A DNA stretch of 64,000 nt from BRHc4a sp049323915 (GCA_049323915.1 JBMOPC010000058.1:1-64000); one strand, 5' to 3'. Positions 41,078-50,168 are shown, numbered from the stretch's first letter. The notes: a model not told the origin generated them from the letters alone. Made by a program: numbers and translations.

Positions 41078-41539
41078 ATGGAATTGACAGAAGCAAAAAG
41101 AGAGAGACTTAAAAAACTTGAAGAAGTGTTTCTGGAGGTGGCAAGAAATATTTCATCCAAGTTATCCCAGAACGCTGATCTTAATCTGACCCACGCCCAG
41201 TTTTTTATGCTCAAAAGACTGGGGGCCGGGCCGGCCACAGTGTCGGAAATGGCCGAGTACATGGATGTATCCTTAAGCGCCGTAACCTCTATGGCCGACA
41301 GGCTGGTGAAGATGGGTTATATAGCCAGGAAGAGGTCCGAGGAGGACCGGAGGCTTGTTTGGCTGGAACTGACCGGCCCCGGGGGAGTGATACTGGAGGA
41401 AACCATTACAAAGAGAAGGGAAATTTTGCAAGGGATGCTGGGCAGGCTGCCCGAGGAGGACCTTGAAGCCCTTTATAATGTATACAGCAAAGTTTTGTCA
41501 TTCATGTCAGAGAAGAAGGAGACAGGGGGAGCTGTATGA
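41078..41539 (+). CDS. MarR family transcriptional regulator
   Basis: A 153-residue winged-helix protein: AQFFMLKRLGAGPATVSEMAEYMDVSLSAVTSMADRLVKMGY with the wing RKRSEEDRRLVWLELT. It probably represses its own efflux operon through the palindrome at 40939. ATG 41078 follows GGAAGTGAT, which overlaps the upstream peptide. The stop overlaps the next start (ATGA, 41536), so regulator and adaptor are translationally coupled. Confidence 0.93.
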   Translation: MELTEAKRERLKKLEEVFLEVARNISSKLSQNADLNLTHAQFFMLKRLGAGPATVSEMAEYMDVSLSAVTSMADRLVKMGYIARKRSEEDRRLVWLELTGPGGVILEETITKRREILQGMLGRLPEEDLEALYNVYSKVLSFMSEKKETGGAV

Positions 41540-42627
41540 GAGCCGCACGATTAATTCCGCTGTTGCTGATCGTGTTGTTTTTTTTTCTGCAGGGCTGTTC
41601 CGGCAGGGCTGCCGGGCCCGAGGTGGTTACTGAAAAAGTCAGGGGTTCGGCTGCGGGATCAGATTATATCACGGGTAAAACCGAGGCCTTGGACTCGGTT
41701 GCAATTACTCCCAAAATTAGCGGCAAGGCAAAGGAAGTGCTGGTGGACGTGGGCCATCGCGTCAGCGCCGGCCAGCTTTTGATGCGAATAGACATGCCGG
41801 ACCTGGAGGGTGTGCTTGAGCAGTCCAGAGCGGCGGTGCGCGACGCCGAGGCCGGTGTGGAAAAGTCAGGGCTTGACCTGGAGACCGCCCGTGAGAACTA
41901 CGAGAGGGCGTTATCACTGTATAACACCGGGGCACTATCCAGGTCATCCTTTGACAACCAGTACGCGCTTCCTTATGAAACCGCGAAGCTGCAGGCGGAA
42001 AAAATCGCCCCCAACAGACTGGCCCAGGCCAGGGCGGCCCTGCAGACAGCCGAGGCCAATTACTCCAACAGCGTTATTGCCTCACCCATATCCGGAGAGG
42101 TTGCCGCCAGGTACATAAACCCGGGAGAGCTGTGTTCCACCTCCAAGCCTGTATTCGTGGTGGCCGACCCCGCCGGCGTGATGGTAAGGGCCTATGTGGA
42201 CGAAAACAGGGTTAACCGGCTGAAGGCGGGGCAAAAGGTTGCCGTAAAGGTGGACCCTGCGGACAGAGTGCTGGAGGGCGAGGTCAAAAATATATCCAGC
42301 TCCAGCGATCCCACCACAAAGGGATATCTGGTCAAATTCCTGCTGGCCGGGGGCGATCCGCTGGTGAAACCCGGTATGTTTGCCAGGGTGTACACCGACG
42401 GGACAGCGCTGAAAAGGTTTGTTGTGCCCAAAAACGCACTGGTGGAGGGCGGCGGGGTTTATCACGCCTATGTGTACGAAAGCGGCCGTGTAAAAAGTGT
42501 CGCCGTCGGGATTGAGAAAACAAGCGAAAAGTACGCGGTGGTGAAAGAAGGCCTCTCCGAGGGGCAGGAGCTGGTGGTGTACAGCAGTGCCAGACTGGAG
42601 GACGGAATGTCCGTCCGGAAGAGATAA
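41536..42627 (+). CDS. HlyD/RND-type efflux adaptor lipoprotein
   Basis: A 363-residue periplasmic-adaptor-like protein with a lipoprotein signal (LLLIVLFFFLQGC; lipobox Cys about residue 21). A biotinyl-lipoyl-like half (VAITPKISGKAKEVLVDVG) is followed by a helical hairpin (about 85-165), the second lipoyl half (VIASPISGEVAARYINPGEL) and beta-barrel parts. In a Gram-positive cell it would be anchored outside the membrane and work with the MFS pump. Two adaptor genes for one permease is unusual; see the next gene. Confidence 0.88.
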   Translation: MRAARLIPLLLIVLFFFLQGCSGRAAGPEVVTEKVRGSAAGSDYITGKTEALDSVAITPKISGKAKEVLVDVGHRVSAGQLLMRIDMPDLEGVLEQSRAAVRDAEAGVEKSGLDLETARENYERALSLYNTGALSRSSFDNQYALPYETAKLQAEKIAPNRLAQARAALQTAEANYSNSVIASPISGEVAARYINPGELCSTSKPVFVVADPAGVMVRAYVDENRVNRLKAGQKVAVKVDPADRVLEGEVKNISSSSDPTTKGYLVKFLLAGGDPLVKPGMFARVYTDGTALKRFVVPKNALVEGGGVYHAYVYESGRVKSVAVGIEKTSEKYAVVKEGLSEGQELVVYSSARLEDGMSVRKR

Positions 42628-42677
42628 ACGCCGGTAGCGCCGGTGCAACCTTTATAAAGAAATTCGGGTGAGTCGTC

Positions 42678-43334
42678 ATGACAAAGAAAAAAAATATTTA
42701 CATTATTCTGGCGGTAATGGTGGCCTCCTTATTGGGGATAACCGCGTATTACTGGTACAACAACACCTATTACGTCAAGACAGAAGACGCCAGGGTGGAG
42801 GGCGCCATAGCCAGGGTGAGCCCCCAGGTTTCAGGGAAGATAATCCTCATGTACGCCGGGGAGGGGGACAGGGTTGTGGCCGGCCAGGCCATAGCCAGGC
42901 TGGACGATACCGCCTTGCAGCCCGGGGCAAACCCCGATCTGGCAGTGATAAGGGCCCCCATGGACGGAATTATTATCAAAAAGATAGGAAATGCCGGAGA
43001 GATGGCCGCGCCGGGTCAGCCTGTTGTGATGATGATGGACCCGTACAGCCTTTATGTCACCGTGAATATCGAGGAGACAAAGCTAAAGCCGGTAAGGCCG
43101 GGGCAAAAGGCGGACGTGGCGGTTGACGCCATACCGGGCCAGGTGCTCCCGGGCAGGGTTGACAGGATAGGAGAGGCTTCTCTTTCAACATTTTCAATAC
43201 TGCCCTCAGCCAATACATCCGGTAATTTTACAAAGGTGGTCCAGAGGATTCCGGTGAGGGTGGCCATTGATGATTTTAAAGGGTACCAGATTCCATACGG
43301 CGCCAATGCATATGTCAAAATTTACATAAAGTAG
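42678..43334 (+). CDS. Short EmrA-like adaptor lacking the coiled-coil hairpin
   Basis: A 218-residue HlyD-family protein. After one TM (about 6-27), VEGAIARVSPQVSGKIILMYAGEGDRVVAGQAIARLDD is followed almost immediately by DLAVIRAPMDGIIIKKIGNAGEM. The two lipoyl halves are joined by a few residues instead of the usual 80-120-residue helical hairpin. The hairpin reaches outer-membrane channels in Gram-negatives, so its loss would fit a monoderm. A GGGTGAG site precedes ATG 42678. Confidence 0.85.
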   Translation: MTKKKNIYIILAVMVASLLGITAYYWYNNTYYVKTEDARVEGAIARVSPQVSGKIILMYAGEGDRVVAGQAIARLDDTALQPGANPDLAVIRAPMDGIIIKKIGNAGEMAAPGQPVVMMMDPYSLYVTVNIEETKLKPVRPGQKADVAVDAIPGQVLPGRVDRIGEASLSTFSILPSANTSGNFTKVVQRIPVRVAIDDFKGYQIPYGANAYVKIYIK

Positions 43335-43348
43335 GCAGGTGGTTGGTT

Positions 43349-44971
43349 GTGAACAACCAGCCCTTTCCGTGGGCGGGACTGTTTGTGCTGGTGCTGGGAG
43401 CGTTCATGGCAATTCTGGACGGCAGTATTGTCAATGTCGCCCTGCCCAAGCTGATGGCCATATTCGGAGTTTCGCCCGACCAGATACAGTGGGTGATGAC
43501 CGGCTATCTTCTCACATCCGGGGTAGTGGTTCCCATCACCGGTTTTTTGGGTGACAAATACGGCTACAAAAGATCATACGTTTACTCACTGGCCGCGTTT
43601 ACGGTGGGGTCTGCTCTCTGCGGGGTGGCCTGGAGCAACGACTCGCTAATTGTTTTCAGGGTGATACAGGCCCTGGGCGGGGGGATGCTCATACCTCTCA
43701 GCATGGCTATAATATTCAGAATGGTGCCAAGGCAAAAAATAGGGATGGCTATGGGCATGTGGGGCATTGGCGCCATTATGGCGCCAGCCGTGGGGCCCAC
43801 ACTTGGCGGGTATCTGGTGGACCATTACAGCTGGAACCTCATTTTTACCATTAATATCCCGGTAGGTGTAGTGGCGGTAATACTTTCCTACATTATTATC
43901 GAGGAAACACCGCTGGTTAAGGACCTTAAATTTGACTTGATAGGGTGCTTGCTGTGCTGCACCGGCCTGTTCGCCCTGCTGCTGGCTTTAAGCGAGGGGC
44001 AGGGGGAAGGCTGGACCTCACAGTATATAGTAACCCTGTTCGCCCTTTCATTTTTTCTGCTTATACTTTTCTGCCTGTGGGAATTGCGCATACCGTACCC
44101 GATGCTCGACCTAAGGCTCTTTACGAACAAGGTATTCACCGCCAGTATAATAGCCATGAGCATGACGTCAATAGCCATGTTTGCGGCCATATTTCTGGTG
44201 CCCCTCTACTGCCAGAACCTGCAGGGACTCACACCTATGCAGACCGGCCTTCTGATGATGCCCATGGCGCTGGTCACCGGGCTTATGATGCCCATCAGCG
44301 GCAGGCTGTTCGATAAGATAGGCGCTCTCCCCCTGGGTATAGTGGGGATGATAATCGCCGGTGTGTTTACATATTATCTGAGCTTTATATCACTGGACAC
44401 CAGCTACGGAGACCTGCAGACCCTGCTCATGCTGAGGGCGTCCGGACTGGGGCTTTGCATGATGCCCCTTTCCACCGCCGGACTGAACACCATTCCCCCC
44501 ATGCTTGTGGGAAGGGCCTCAGCCATTAACAATCTCTTCAGGCAGATTTCAGCCTCTTTGGGCATAGCCTATATCACCTATATCATGCTGGACAGGCAGG
44601 CTCAACACGCTGTCCGCCTTTCAGAAGGTGCAAACTGGGGCAACTGGGTAGCGGTGGAGGCATATCAGAGGGCCGGCTCCCTGGCGGCATCGGCCGCCGG
44701 CCCCGCGGCAAAGGAGGAGGCCGGGGCCGGGTATCTCTACATGCTTATACAGAAGCAGTCCATGGTCCAGGGTATAGGGGACGCCATTCTGGTCAGCGCC
44801 ATAATTGCTTTTTTGACTATCCCTGTTATATTCTTTTTAAGCAAGAATAAAGTTGAGGAGGCAAGGCAGGAGGCCAAGAAAAAGTACGCCCACCTTATCC
44901 CGGCAGGCCCCGGTGCTGGCCCCCCGCAGGGCGGCCCTCCGCCGGGGGCTTCTGTTTTAAAGATTTTGTAA
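43349..44971 (+). CDS. MFS drug efflux permease, DHA2/EmrB family
   Basis: About 540 residues with 14 hydrophobic spans. Motifs of the DHA2 family are visible: FMAILDGSIVNVALPKL in TM1, GFLGDKYGYKR (motif A) and ALGGGMLIPLSMAI with GPTLGGYLVDHYSW (motif C). It exports drugs or other hydrophobic compounds using the proton gradient, together with the two adaptors upstream. GTG 43349 is preferred for its AGGTGG spacing; TTG 43343 is in frame. Terminator at 45007. Confidence 0.92.
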   Translation: MNNQPFPWAGLFVLVLGAFMAILDGSIVNVALPKLMAIFGVSPDQIQWVMTGYLLTSGVVVPITGFLGDKYGYKRSYVYSLAAFTVGSALCGVAWSNDSLIVFRVIQALGGGMLIPLSMAIIFRMVPRQKIGMAMGMWGIGAIMAPAVGPTLGGYLVDHYSWNLIFTINIPVGVVAVILSYIIIEETPLVKDLKFDLIGCLLCCTGLFALLLALSEGQGEGWTSQYIVTLFALSFFLLILFCLWELRIPYPMLDLRLFTNKVFTASIIAMSMTSIAMFAAIFLVPLYCQNLQGLTPMQTGLLMMPMALVTGLMMPISGRLFDKIGALPLGIVGMIIAGVFTYYLSFISLDTSYGDLQTLLMLRASGLGLCMMPLSTAGLNTIPPMLVGRASAINNLFRQISASLGIAYITYIMLDRQAQHAVRLSEGANWGNWVAVEAYQRAGSLAASAAGPAAKEEAGAGYLYMLIQKQSMVQGIGDAILVSAIIAFLTIPVIFFLSKNKVEEARQEAKKKYAHLIPAGPGAGPPQGGPPPGASVLKIL

Positions 44972-45006
44972 GCTCCTGTTTATATTTTTGCAAGTTCTTT
45001 TTGGGA

Positions 45007-45042
45007 TAATAACCTCAAACGGTTTGGGAGGTTATTTTTTTA
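45007..45042 (+). terminator. Terminator of the efflux operon, overlapping the next gene's ribosome site
   Basis: AATAACCTC (45007-45015) / GAGGTTATT (45028-45036) perfect 9-bp stem followed by T residues and then ATG 45042. The 3' arm contains GGGAGGTT, the Shine-Dalgarno of the following gene. Confidence 0.85.
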
Positions 45043-47072
45043 TGGCCAATAGGCTCGCTAATGAAAAAAGCCCTTACCTGCTTCAGCATAAAGACAACCC
45101 GGTGGACTGGTATCCCTGGGGGGAGGAGGCTTTCGAAAAAGCCAAAAGGGAGGACAAGCCGGTATTTCTTAGCATAGGTTATTCCACCTGCCACTGGTGT
45201 CACGTAATGGAGAGGGAGTCCTTCGAGGACCAGGAGGTGGCAGATGTCCTGAATAAGCACTACGTTTCCATAAAGGTGGACCGGGAGGAGCGTCCTGACA
45301 TAGACCACATATACATGGCGGTCTGCCAAGCGCTCACCGGCCAGGGGGGATGGCCGCTGACGGTGATTATGACCTCCGGCAAGAAGGCGTTTTTCGCCGG
45401 GACATATTTCCCCAAAAGGTCAAAGTGGGGAAGGGCCGGGCTTATCGACATACTGGAACAGGTAGCTGAAAAATGGCGTACCCGCCGGGAGGATATCGAC
45501 GAGGCCGGGGAAAGGATTTTAGGGGCGGTGCAGGGCCAGTTCCAGGGAGAGGAAGGGGATCTCACTCCGGATGTACTGGAAAAAACATGCCGGCAGCTGG
45601 AAAAGAGCTTTGACCCCGGATACGGGGGCTTTGGGGGGTCTCCAAAGTTTCCCGCCCCGCACAACCTCATGTTTCTTTTGCGTTACTGGAAGAGGACGGG
45701 CATTAAAAAGGCGCTGGAGATGGTGGAAAAGACGCTCACTTCAATGCACGCGGGAGGAATTTACGACCACATTGGGTTTGGCTTTTCCAGGTATTCCACA
45801 GACAATAAATGGCTGGTGCCGCATTTTGAAAAAATGCTCTATGACAATGCCCTTATCTCAATGGTTTTCACCGAAACCTTTCAGATTACCGGGAACCCCT
45901 TTTACCGCAGGGTGGCCGGTGAGATCTTCACCTATGTTTTGAGGGACATGACCTCGCCAGAAGGAGGCTTTTATTCGGCCGAGGATGCCGACTCGGAAGG
46001 GGAGGAGGGCAAATTTTACGTGTGGACCCCCGCCGGGGTTAAAAGCCTGCTTGGGCCGGAGGAAGGAGAGCATTACTGTAAAATCTATGATATAACAGAG
46101 AAAGGAAACTTTGAGGGCCACTGCATACCAAACCTGATCAATGCGGGAGTTCAGGATGGCAAGGAAAGGGCCCGCCTGGAGGCTTCCCGGGAAAAACTGT
46201 TCCGGCACAGGGAAAAGAGGGTCCATCCATACAAGGATGACAAGATACTAACCTCCTGGAACGGGCTGATGATAGCCTCCCTGGCCAGGAGCACCGCCGT
46301 GACGGGAGAAAAGGCACATGCCGCGGCGGCCCGGAAGGCGGCGGATTTTATTTGGCGCCGGATGAGGAGGGACGACGGCAGGCTGCTGGCCCGGTACAGG
46401 GAAGGGGAGGCTGCATTTCCGGGATATATAGACGACTACGCCTTTTTGCAGTGGGGTCTCATGGAGCTGTATGAAGTCACCCTGGAGCCGGAGTATTTAA
46501 AGAGGGCTCTGATGCTGCTGGAACAGATGACTGAGCTGTTCTGGGACATTGAAAAGGGAGGCTTTTTCTTCTACGGCAGTGACTCGGAGCAGCTTATAGC
46601 AAGGCCCAAGGAAGTATATGACGGGGCCGTTCCCTCGGGCAACTCGGTGGCGGCTCTTAACATCCTCCGCCTTGCCCGGATAACCGGCCGGGAAGAACTT
46701 ACCGAACTGGTGGAACGACAGTTTAAAGCTTTTGCCGGCGTGGTTTCGGAATACCCCAAGGCACATTCCTTTTTCCTTACTGCCTACCAGTCCTCCATTA
46801 CCCCATCCAGGGAGATAGTTATTGCCGGAAAGGCTGGAAGCGAAGGGGTTAAAAAGATGGCGGAGGCTGTGCGCAGGGAGTTTTTACCGGAAACCGTTCT
46901 CATATTCCGCCCCGACAACGGTGAAGCCGGTGAAATAGAGCAACTGGCCCCGTTTATAAGAGGCCGCCGGTCCATAGGCGGGATGCCGGCGGCATATATT
47001 TGCGAAAATTTCAGCTGCCACGAGCCCACCACCGATGTTGAAAGGCTGGTCTCAATAATCAGGGGGGAGTAG
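45042..47072 (+). CDS. Thioredoxin-domain protein, YyaL/SPATA20 family (DUF255)
   Basis: A 676-residue protein beginning MANRLANEKSPYLLQHKDNPVDWYPW, the invariant start of this family. The thioredoxin-like CxxC is in YSTCHWCHVMERESF and is followed by KVDREERPDID. The C-terminal two-thirds is an alpha/alpha-barrel like glycan epimerases (e.g. EDADSEGEEGKFYVW). Molecular function is unsettled. ATG 45042 follows GGGAGG, which lies inside the terminator stem, so read-through mRNA would hide the start; its own promoter is not obvious. Confidence 0.92.
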   Translation: MANRLANEKSPYLLQHKDNPVDWYPWGEEAFEKAKREDKPVFLSIGYSTCHWCHVMERESFEDQEVADVLNKHYVSIKVDREERPDIDHIYMAVCQALTGQGGWPLTVIMTSGKKAFFAGTYFPKRSKWGRAGLIDILEQVAEKWRTRREDIDEAGERILGAVQGQFQGEEGDLTPDVLEKTCRQLEKSFDPGYGGFGGSPKFPAPHNLMFLLRYWKRTGIKKALEMVEKTLTSMHAGGIYDHIGFGFSRYSTDNKWLVPHFEKMLYDNALISMVFTETFQITGNPFYRRVAGEIFTYVLRDMTSPEGGFYSAEDADSEGEEGKFYVWTPAGVKSLLGPEEGEHYCKIYDITEKGNFEGHCIPNLINAGVQDGKERARLEASREKLFRHREKRVHPYKDDKILTSWNGLMIASLARSTAVTGEKAHAAAARKAADFIWRRMRRDDGRLLARYREGEAAFPGYIDDYAFLQWGLMELYEVTLEPEYLKRALMLLEQMTELFWDIEKGGFFFYGSDSEQLIARPKEVYDGAVPSGNSVAALNILRLARITGREELTELVERQFKAFAGVVSEYPKAHSFFLTAYQSSITPSREIVIAGKAGSEGVKKMAEAVRREFLPETVLIFRPDNGEAGEIEQLAPFIRGRRSIGGMPAAYICENFSCHEPTTDVERLVSIIRGE

Positions 47073-47172
47073 TGGGTTGACAATTTTACATCCCTGTGGT
47101 GTTCTATTAAGAAGCGGGCAAGGTGTGCACGGTCACATTTGCGAGACTAAAAAAGCTGCGGGGAATTGTCTG

Positions 47173-47586
47173 ATGAAAAATGTTTTAAGCGTTGGCCTTG
47201 GTGGAGTGCTGGGGGCTCTGGCCAGGTATTATTTATGTCTGCCTTTAAATACCGGATCTTTGTTCCCATGGGGAACCTTTGCCGTAAACATGCTGGGGAG
47301 CTTTTTCCTGGCCCTCTTTCTTACAGTGGCGATTAAGCATCTTTACCACAGGCCCTTTTTAGTGCTGACCGTTTCCACCGGATTTACCGGGTCCTTTACC
47401 ACATTTTCGGCAGTAAGTGCAGAGATGGTTAATCTGGCGTACTTAAACCCTTTTCTGTCCTTTGTTTACCTGGCCGCCAGCTTCTTTGCCGGTCTTTTTC
47501 TGGCATATGCCGGAAGGTTTGCGGGAAACCGCATTTCAGTGTCTTTCGGGGAGAAATTAAGCGCACGGGGGGGCATGGATTGTTGA
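47173..47586 (+). CDS. crcB: CrcB/Fluc fluoride channel, subunit 1
   Basis: A 137-residue membrane protein with four spans. Conserved LGGVLGALARYYL, GTFAVNMLGSFFLALF and TGFTGSFTTFSAVSAE are Fluc signatures. ATG 47173 begins the family-conserved MKNVLSVGLGG; a longer frame from 47077 is rejected. The second homologue overlaps its stop, and such adjacent pairs usually form heterodimers. I looked for a fluoride riboswitch upstream and could not support one. Confidence 0.93.
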   Translation: MKNVLSVGLGGVLGALARYYLCLPLNTGSLFPWGTFAVNMLGSFFLALFLTVAIKHLYHRPFLVLTVSTGFTGSFTTFSAVSAEMVNLAYLNPFLSFVYLAASFFAGLFLAYAGRFAGNRISVSFGEKLSARGGMDC

Positions 47587-47951
47587 TCAGCCTGACTTAT
47601 ATTTGTGCCGGGGGTTTTCTTGGCGCCGCCGCCCGGTATATTCTGGGCAGGTGTGTAGGAAGAGTATGGAGGGGCAGCTTTCCCTTGGGCACTTTCACGG
47701 TAAATATGGTTGGAAGCTTCCTGCTGGGCCTTCTGGCCTTTCATCCGGCATTGTCCGGATCGCTGGGCAAAGACGCCACCCTGGGAATAAGTGTGGGCTT
47801 TTTGGGTTCCTTCACCACTTTTTCAACCCTGGAGTATGAGACTATGCAGCTGCTGGAAAAGGGAAAGGCAACGGTGGCGGCGGCCTATGTGACCGCCAGC
47901 TTTGTTGCCGGATTTGCAGCGGCCTGGGTTGCAAGGGCGCTTTTTATGTGA
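47580..47951 (+). CDS. crcB: CrcB/Fluc fluoride channel, subunit 2
   Basis: A 123-residue four-span Fluc homologue: AGGFLGAAARYILGR, GTFTVNMVGSFLLGLL and VGFLGSFTTFSTLEYE. It overlaps the end of the first crcB gene. TTG 47580 and TTG 47583 are both possible starts; GGGGGGG lies seven bases before 47580. Together with subunit 1 it exports fluoride. Confidence 0.92.
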   Translation: MLISLTYICAGGFLGAAARYILGRCVGRVWRGSFPLGTFTVNMVGSFLLGLLAFHPALSGSLGKDATLGISVGFLGSFTTFSTLEYETMQLLEKGKATVAAAYVTASFVAGFAAAWVARALFM

Positions 47952-48042
47952 GCAATATCACACAATTTTCCGTCAGCACTCACAGATATTATGCCTTATA
48001 TGGGCCATAATGTTATCAAATAACAAGTCGGAGGGCTGTGTG

Positions 48043-48423
48043 ATGAAAAGAAAACGTAAAATTGTAAAAATAGATGAAGAAAGATGTACCGGATGCGGGC
48101 TGTGCGTGTCCCCCTGCGCCGAGGGCGCCATTGAAATAAGGGACGGAAAGGCCAGGGTAATAAGGGATGAGCTTTGTGACGGCGCCGGCTTTTGCCTGGG
48201 GGTGTGCCCGGAAGGGGCGCTGTCCATAGAAGAAAGGGAGACCGAGGACTTTTCCGAGGAGGCCGTTCACAGGCACCTGGAGAAAAACCCCCGCACCTAT
48301 ATTCCCCAGAAGTGCCACAGGTGCGGCGCCAGTGAGGATGACAGATTTATACTGCCTTGCCGGAGCCGGGGGGAAAGTCTGTGGGTCTGCACCCGCTGCC
48401 TGCCGGCGCTGATACACGGATAG
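48043..48423 (+). CDS. 4Fe-4S ferredoxin with C-terminal Cys-rich zinc-ribbon-like tail
   Basis: A 126-residue protein. The first cluster site is canonical (CTGCGLCVSPC). The second, CDGAGFCLGVCP, has Ala-Gly where a cysteine would normally lie, a known variant in this ferredoxin type. The C-terminal part has CHRCG ... CRSRGESLWVCTRC, four cysteines that may bind zinc or another cluster. ATG 48043 with GGAGGG upstream. Electron partner unknown; it is a stand-alone gene with a terminator. Confidence 0.88.
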   Translation: MKRKRKIVKIDEERCTGCGLCVSPCAEGAIEIRDGKARVIRDELCDGAGFCLGVCPEGALSIEERETEDFSEEAVHRHLEKNPRTYIPQKCHRCGASEDDRFILPCRSRGESLWVCTRCLPALIHG

Positions 48424-48442
48424 AATCCGGCGCCCATAAGCA

Positions 48443-48488
48443 AAAGAATTATCCCGAACTCCCGACTTCCCGGGAGTTTTAATTCTTT
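48443..48488 (+). terminator. Terminator after the ferredoxin gene
   Basis: AACTCCCG / CGGGAGTT stem, extended by AAAGAATT / AATTCTTT. Confidence 0.85.
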
Positions 48489-48570
48489 ATGCGGGGTTGG
48501 CAAATATGTAATTCGGGAGCAAAGCCAAGGGAGGTAAAAATATTTTTTTACAGAACTCTTTGGTAAAAGT

Positions 48571-48762
48571 TTAAGGGCTCAGGCACCGGCACTTGATGCA
48601 TTTTCCCCTGGAGGCTTTGAACAGGTCCCTGAACAGGGTGTCAAGTTCGGAGTGTTTCAAGCGGATGAGCCCCTCGGGATTGGCCAGAGAGTTGTTCACG
48701 AACATGCGGATATACGCGTGGTCCTTGGTTTCCACCACGATAACCAGCTTGTATTCATTCAA
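48571..48762 (-). CDS. Hypothetical small protein with Cys-rich tail
   Basis: A 63-residue protein (MNEYKLVIVVETKDHAYIRMF ...) with an alternating beta-rich start and a C-terminal cluster KCIKCRCLSP. The three closely spaced cysteines could bind metal. AGGTGAG lies upstream of ATG 48762. Divergent from the phosphoesterase gene. Family unknown to me. Confidence 0.55.
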   Translation of the reverse strand: MNEYKLVIVVETKDHAYIRMFVNNSLANPEGLIRLKHSELDTLFRDLFKASRGKCIKCRCLSP

Positions 48763-48928
48763 AAATGCTCACCTCACGGTAACAATACTTCTGGCAGACA
48801 TCCGGCAATTCCTCCGGCACGAAGCACTTTTTCAATTAATATTTTATCAGAAGTGGATTTATGATCCACGGTAAGGGTTAAAATGCCCATTAAACAGCCA
48901 TGCAAAAAACGCAGAAAGGATCCTTGTA

Positions 48929-49675
48929 ATGAATATATATGCCATCAGTGACCTTCATCTGTCTTTTTGCTCCGACCCCGACACCGTCAGGTGGGATGTC
49001 CCCGAGCACAAGCCCATGTGGGAGATAGACCGGGGCTGGGAGGATCACGCCCGCAGGATATACGAAAACTGGACCGGCGCCATATCCCGGGAAGACCTGG
49101 TCCTGCTTCCCGGGGACATCTCCTGGGCCATGCGGCTTGAGGAGGCCGGGCCCGACATTCACTATCTGAGCCTTCTTCCGGGAAATATAGTGGCCGTGCA
49201 GGGGAACCATGACTACTGGTGGCAAAGCGTCTCCAGGGCAAGAAAAAAAATGCCCCCCAACGTGAGACTTATACAAAATGACTGTGTTTTTTTTGAAGGG
49301 CTGGCAGTCTGCGGAACCAGGGGCTGGCTTTGCCCCAACGGCGCCTTTTTCGGGGAAAAGGACATGAAGATATACCAAAGGGAGCTGATCAGGCTTGAAA
49401 TGTCCCTGAAGCAGGCCGGTGGAAAAGCCGAAAGGATTATTGCCATGATGCACTATATGCCAACCAATGAAAAAAACGAGCACAGCGGTTTTATTGATCT
49501 TTTTCAGAGATACGGAGTGGATACAGTGGTGTACGGGCACCTGCATTCAAGGGCCTGCCGGTACAGGCTGCCGGACAAATGCTGGGGAATAAACTTTCAC
49601 CTGGTCAGCGCCGACTTTCTCGGCTTCAGCCCGGCGCACATAGGTTTTTGGCATGGAGCCCACAATATATTTTAA
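48929..49675 (+). CDS. Metallophosphoesterase (calcineurin-like)
   Basis: A 248-residue protein with all blocks of the calcineurin-like fold: AISDLHLSF (DxH), LLPGDISWAM (GDxxW), AVQGNHDYWW (GNHD), MMHYMP and YGHLHSRA (GHxH). It binds two metal ions and hydrolyses a phosphoester; the physiological substrate is unknown. ATG 48929 follows AAAGGATCC. Monocistronic by spacing. Confidence 0.9.
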   Translation: MNIYAISDLHLSFCSDPDTVRWDVPEHKPMWEIDRGWEDHARRIYENWTGAISREDLVLLPGDISWAMRLEEAGPDIHYLSLLPGNIVAVQGNHDYWWQSVSRARKKMPPNVRLIQNDCVFFEGLAVCGTRGWLCPNGAFFGEKDMKIYQRELIRLEMSLKQAGGKAERIIAMMHYMPTNEKNEHSGFIDLFQRYGVDTVVYGHLHSRACRYRLPDKCWGINFHLVSADFLGFSPAHIGFWHGAHNIF

Positions 49676-49726
49676 TGTTTTTTTCTTTTTGGGACAGGAG
49701 GAAATCCTGACGGCATGTCGAATATT

Positions 49727-49755
49727 TTGCCAATAAATATTTTATGAACTAAAAT
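49727..49755 (+). promoter_or_regulatory. Promoter of the SCP2-domain gene
   Basis: TTGCCA (49727-49732) and TAAAAT (49750-49755), spacer 17, ending 40 bases before ATG 49796. Confidence 0.6.
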
Positions 49756-49795
49756 ATATTCCGCCGGGCGGAACTAATACTAAGGAGGTTATTAT

Positions 49796-50119
49796 ATGGC
49801 TAGCATGCAAGAAGTAGTGGCCGGTCTTTCCAATGTTCTCCAGAACAACGCGGCAAAAAACAAGGGAGTAAACGGAGTATTCCAGTTTGAAATCGGTGGG
49901 GATGAGCCCATGAATTTCTTCTTCCAGCTTGACGACGGCGTACCCACCGTTGGTGAAGGCGCCGCAGACAGCTCCAATATAACTATTTCAATGGCCTCGT
50001 CGGACTTCAAAGACCTTGTGGACGGAAAGCTGAACGGAATGATGGCCTTTATGAGCGGAAAGCTCAAAATAAAAGGCGACATGTCACTGGCCATGAAGCT
50101 GGAGAGCATCATCAAGTAA
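49796..50119 (+). CDS. SCP2 sterol/lipid-binding domain protein
   Basis: A 107-residue single SCP2 domain: GVFQFEIGGDEPMNFFFQLDDG, ITISMASSDFKDLVDGKLNGMMAFMSGKLKIKGDMSLAMKL is the typical region (FxGKLKIKGD motif). Such free-standing proteins bind hydrophobic ligands, perhaps acyl-CoAs. Excellent AAGGAGG ribosome site, own promoter and terminator; it is likely well expressed. Confidence 0.92.
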   Translation: MASMQEVVAGLSNVLQNNAAKNKGVNGVFQFEIGGDEPMNFFFQLDDGVPTVGEGAADSSNITISMASSDFKDLVDGKLNGMMAFMSGKLKIKGDMSLAMKLESIIK

Positions 50120-50134
50120 ATCAATAGATTTCAC

Positions 50135-50168
50135 TTCACCCGGAGAATATCCGGGTGAATTTTTTTTC
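50135..50168 (+). terminator. Terminator after the SCP2 gene
   Basis: TTCACCCGGA / TCCGGGTGAA perfect stem followed by TTTTTTTT. Confidence 0.93.

Noticed and set aside
47077..47172. Fluoride riboswitch before crcB
   Set aside because: I searched for the GG.GATGG...CC...GCTGATG pattern and found only fragments (GCTGCGG, TCTGATG); the pseudoknot pairing could not be drawn.
47902..48042. 47-residue extension of the ferredoxin
   Set aside because: It overlaps the end of crcB, has no ferredoxin similarity, and ATG 48043 has a GGAGGG site.
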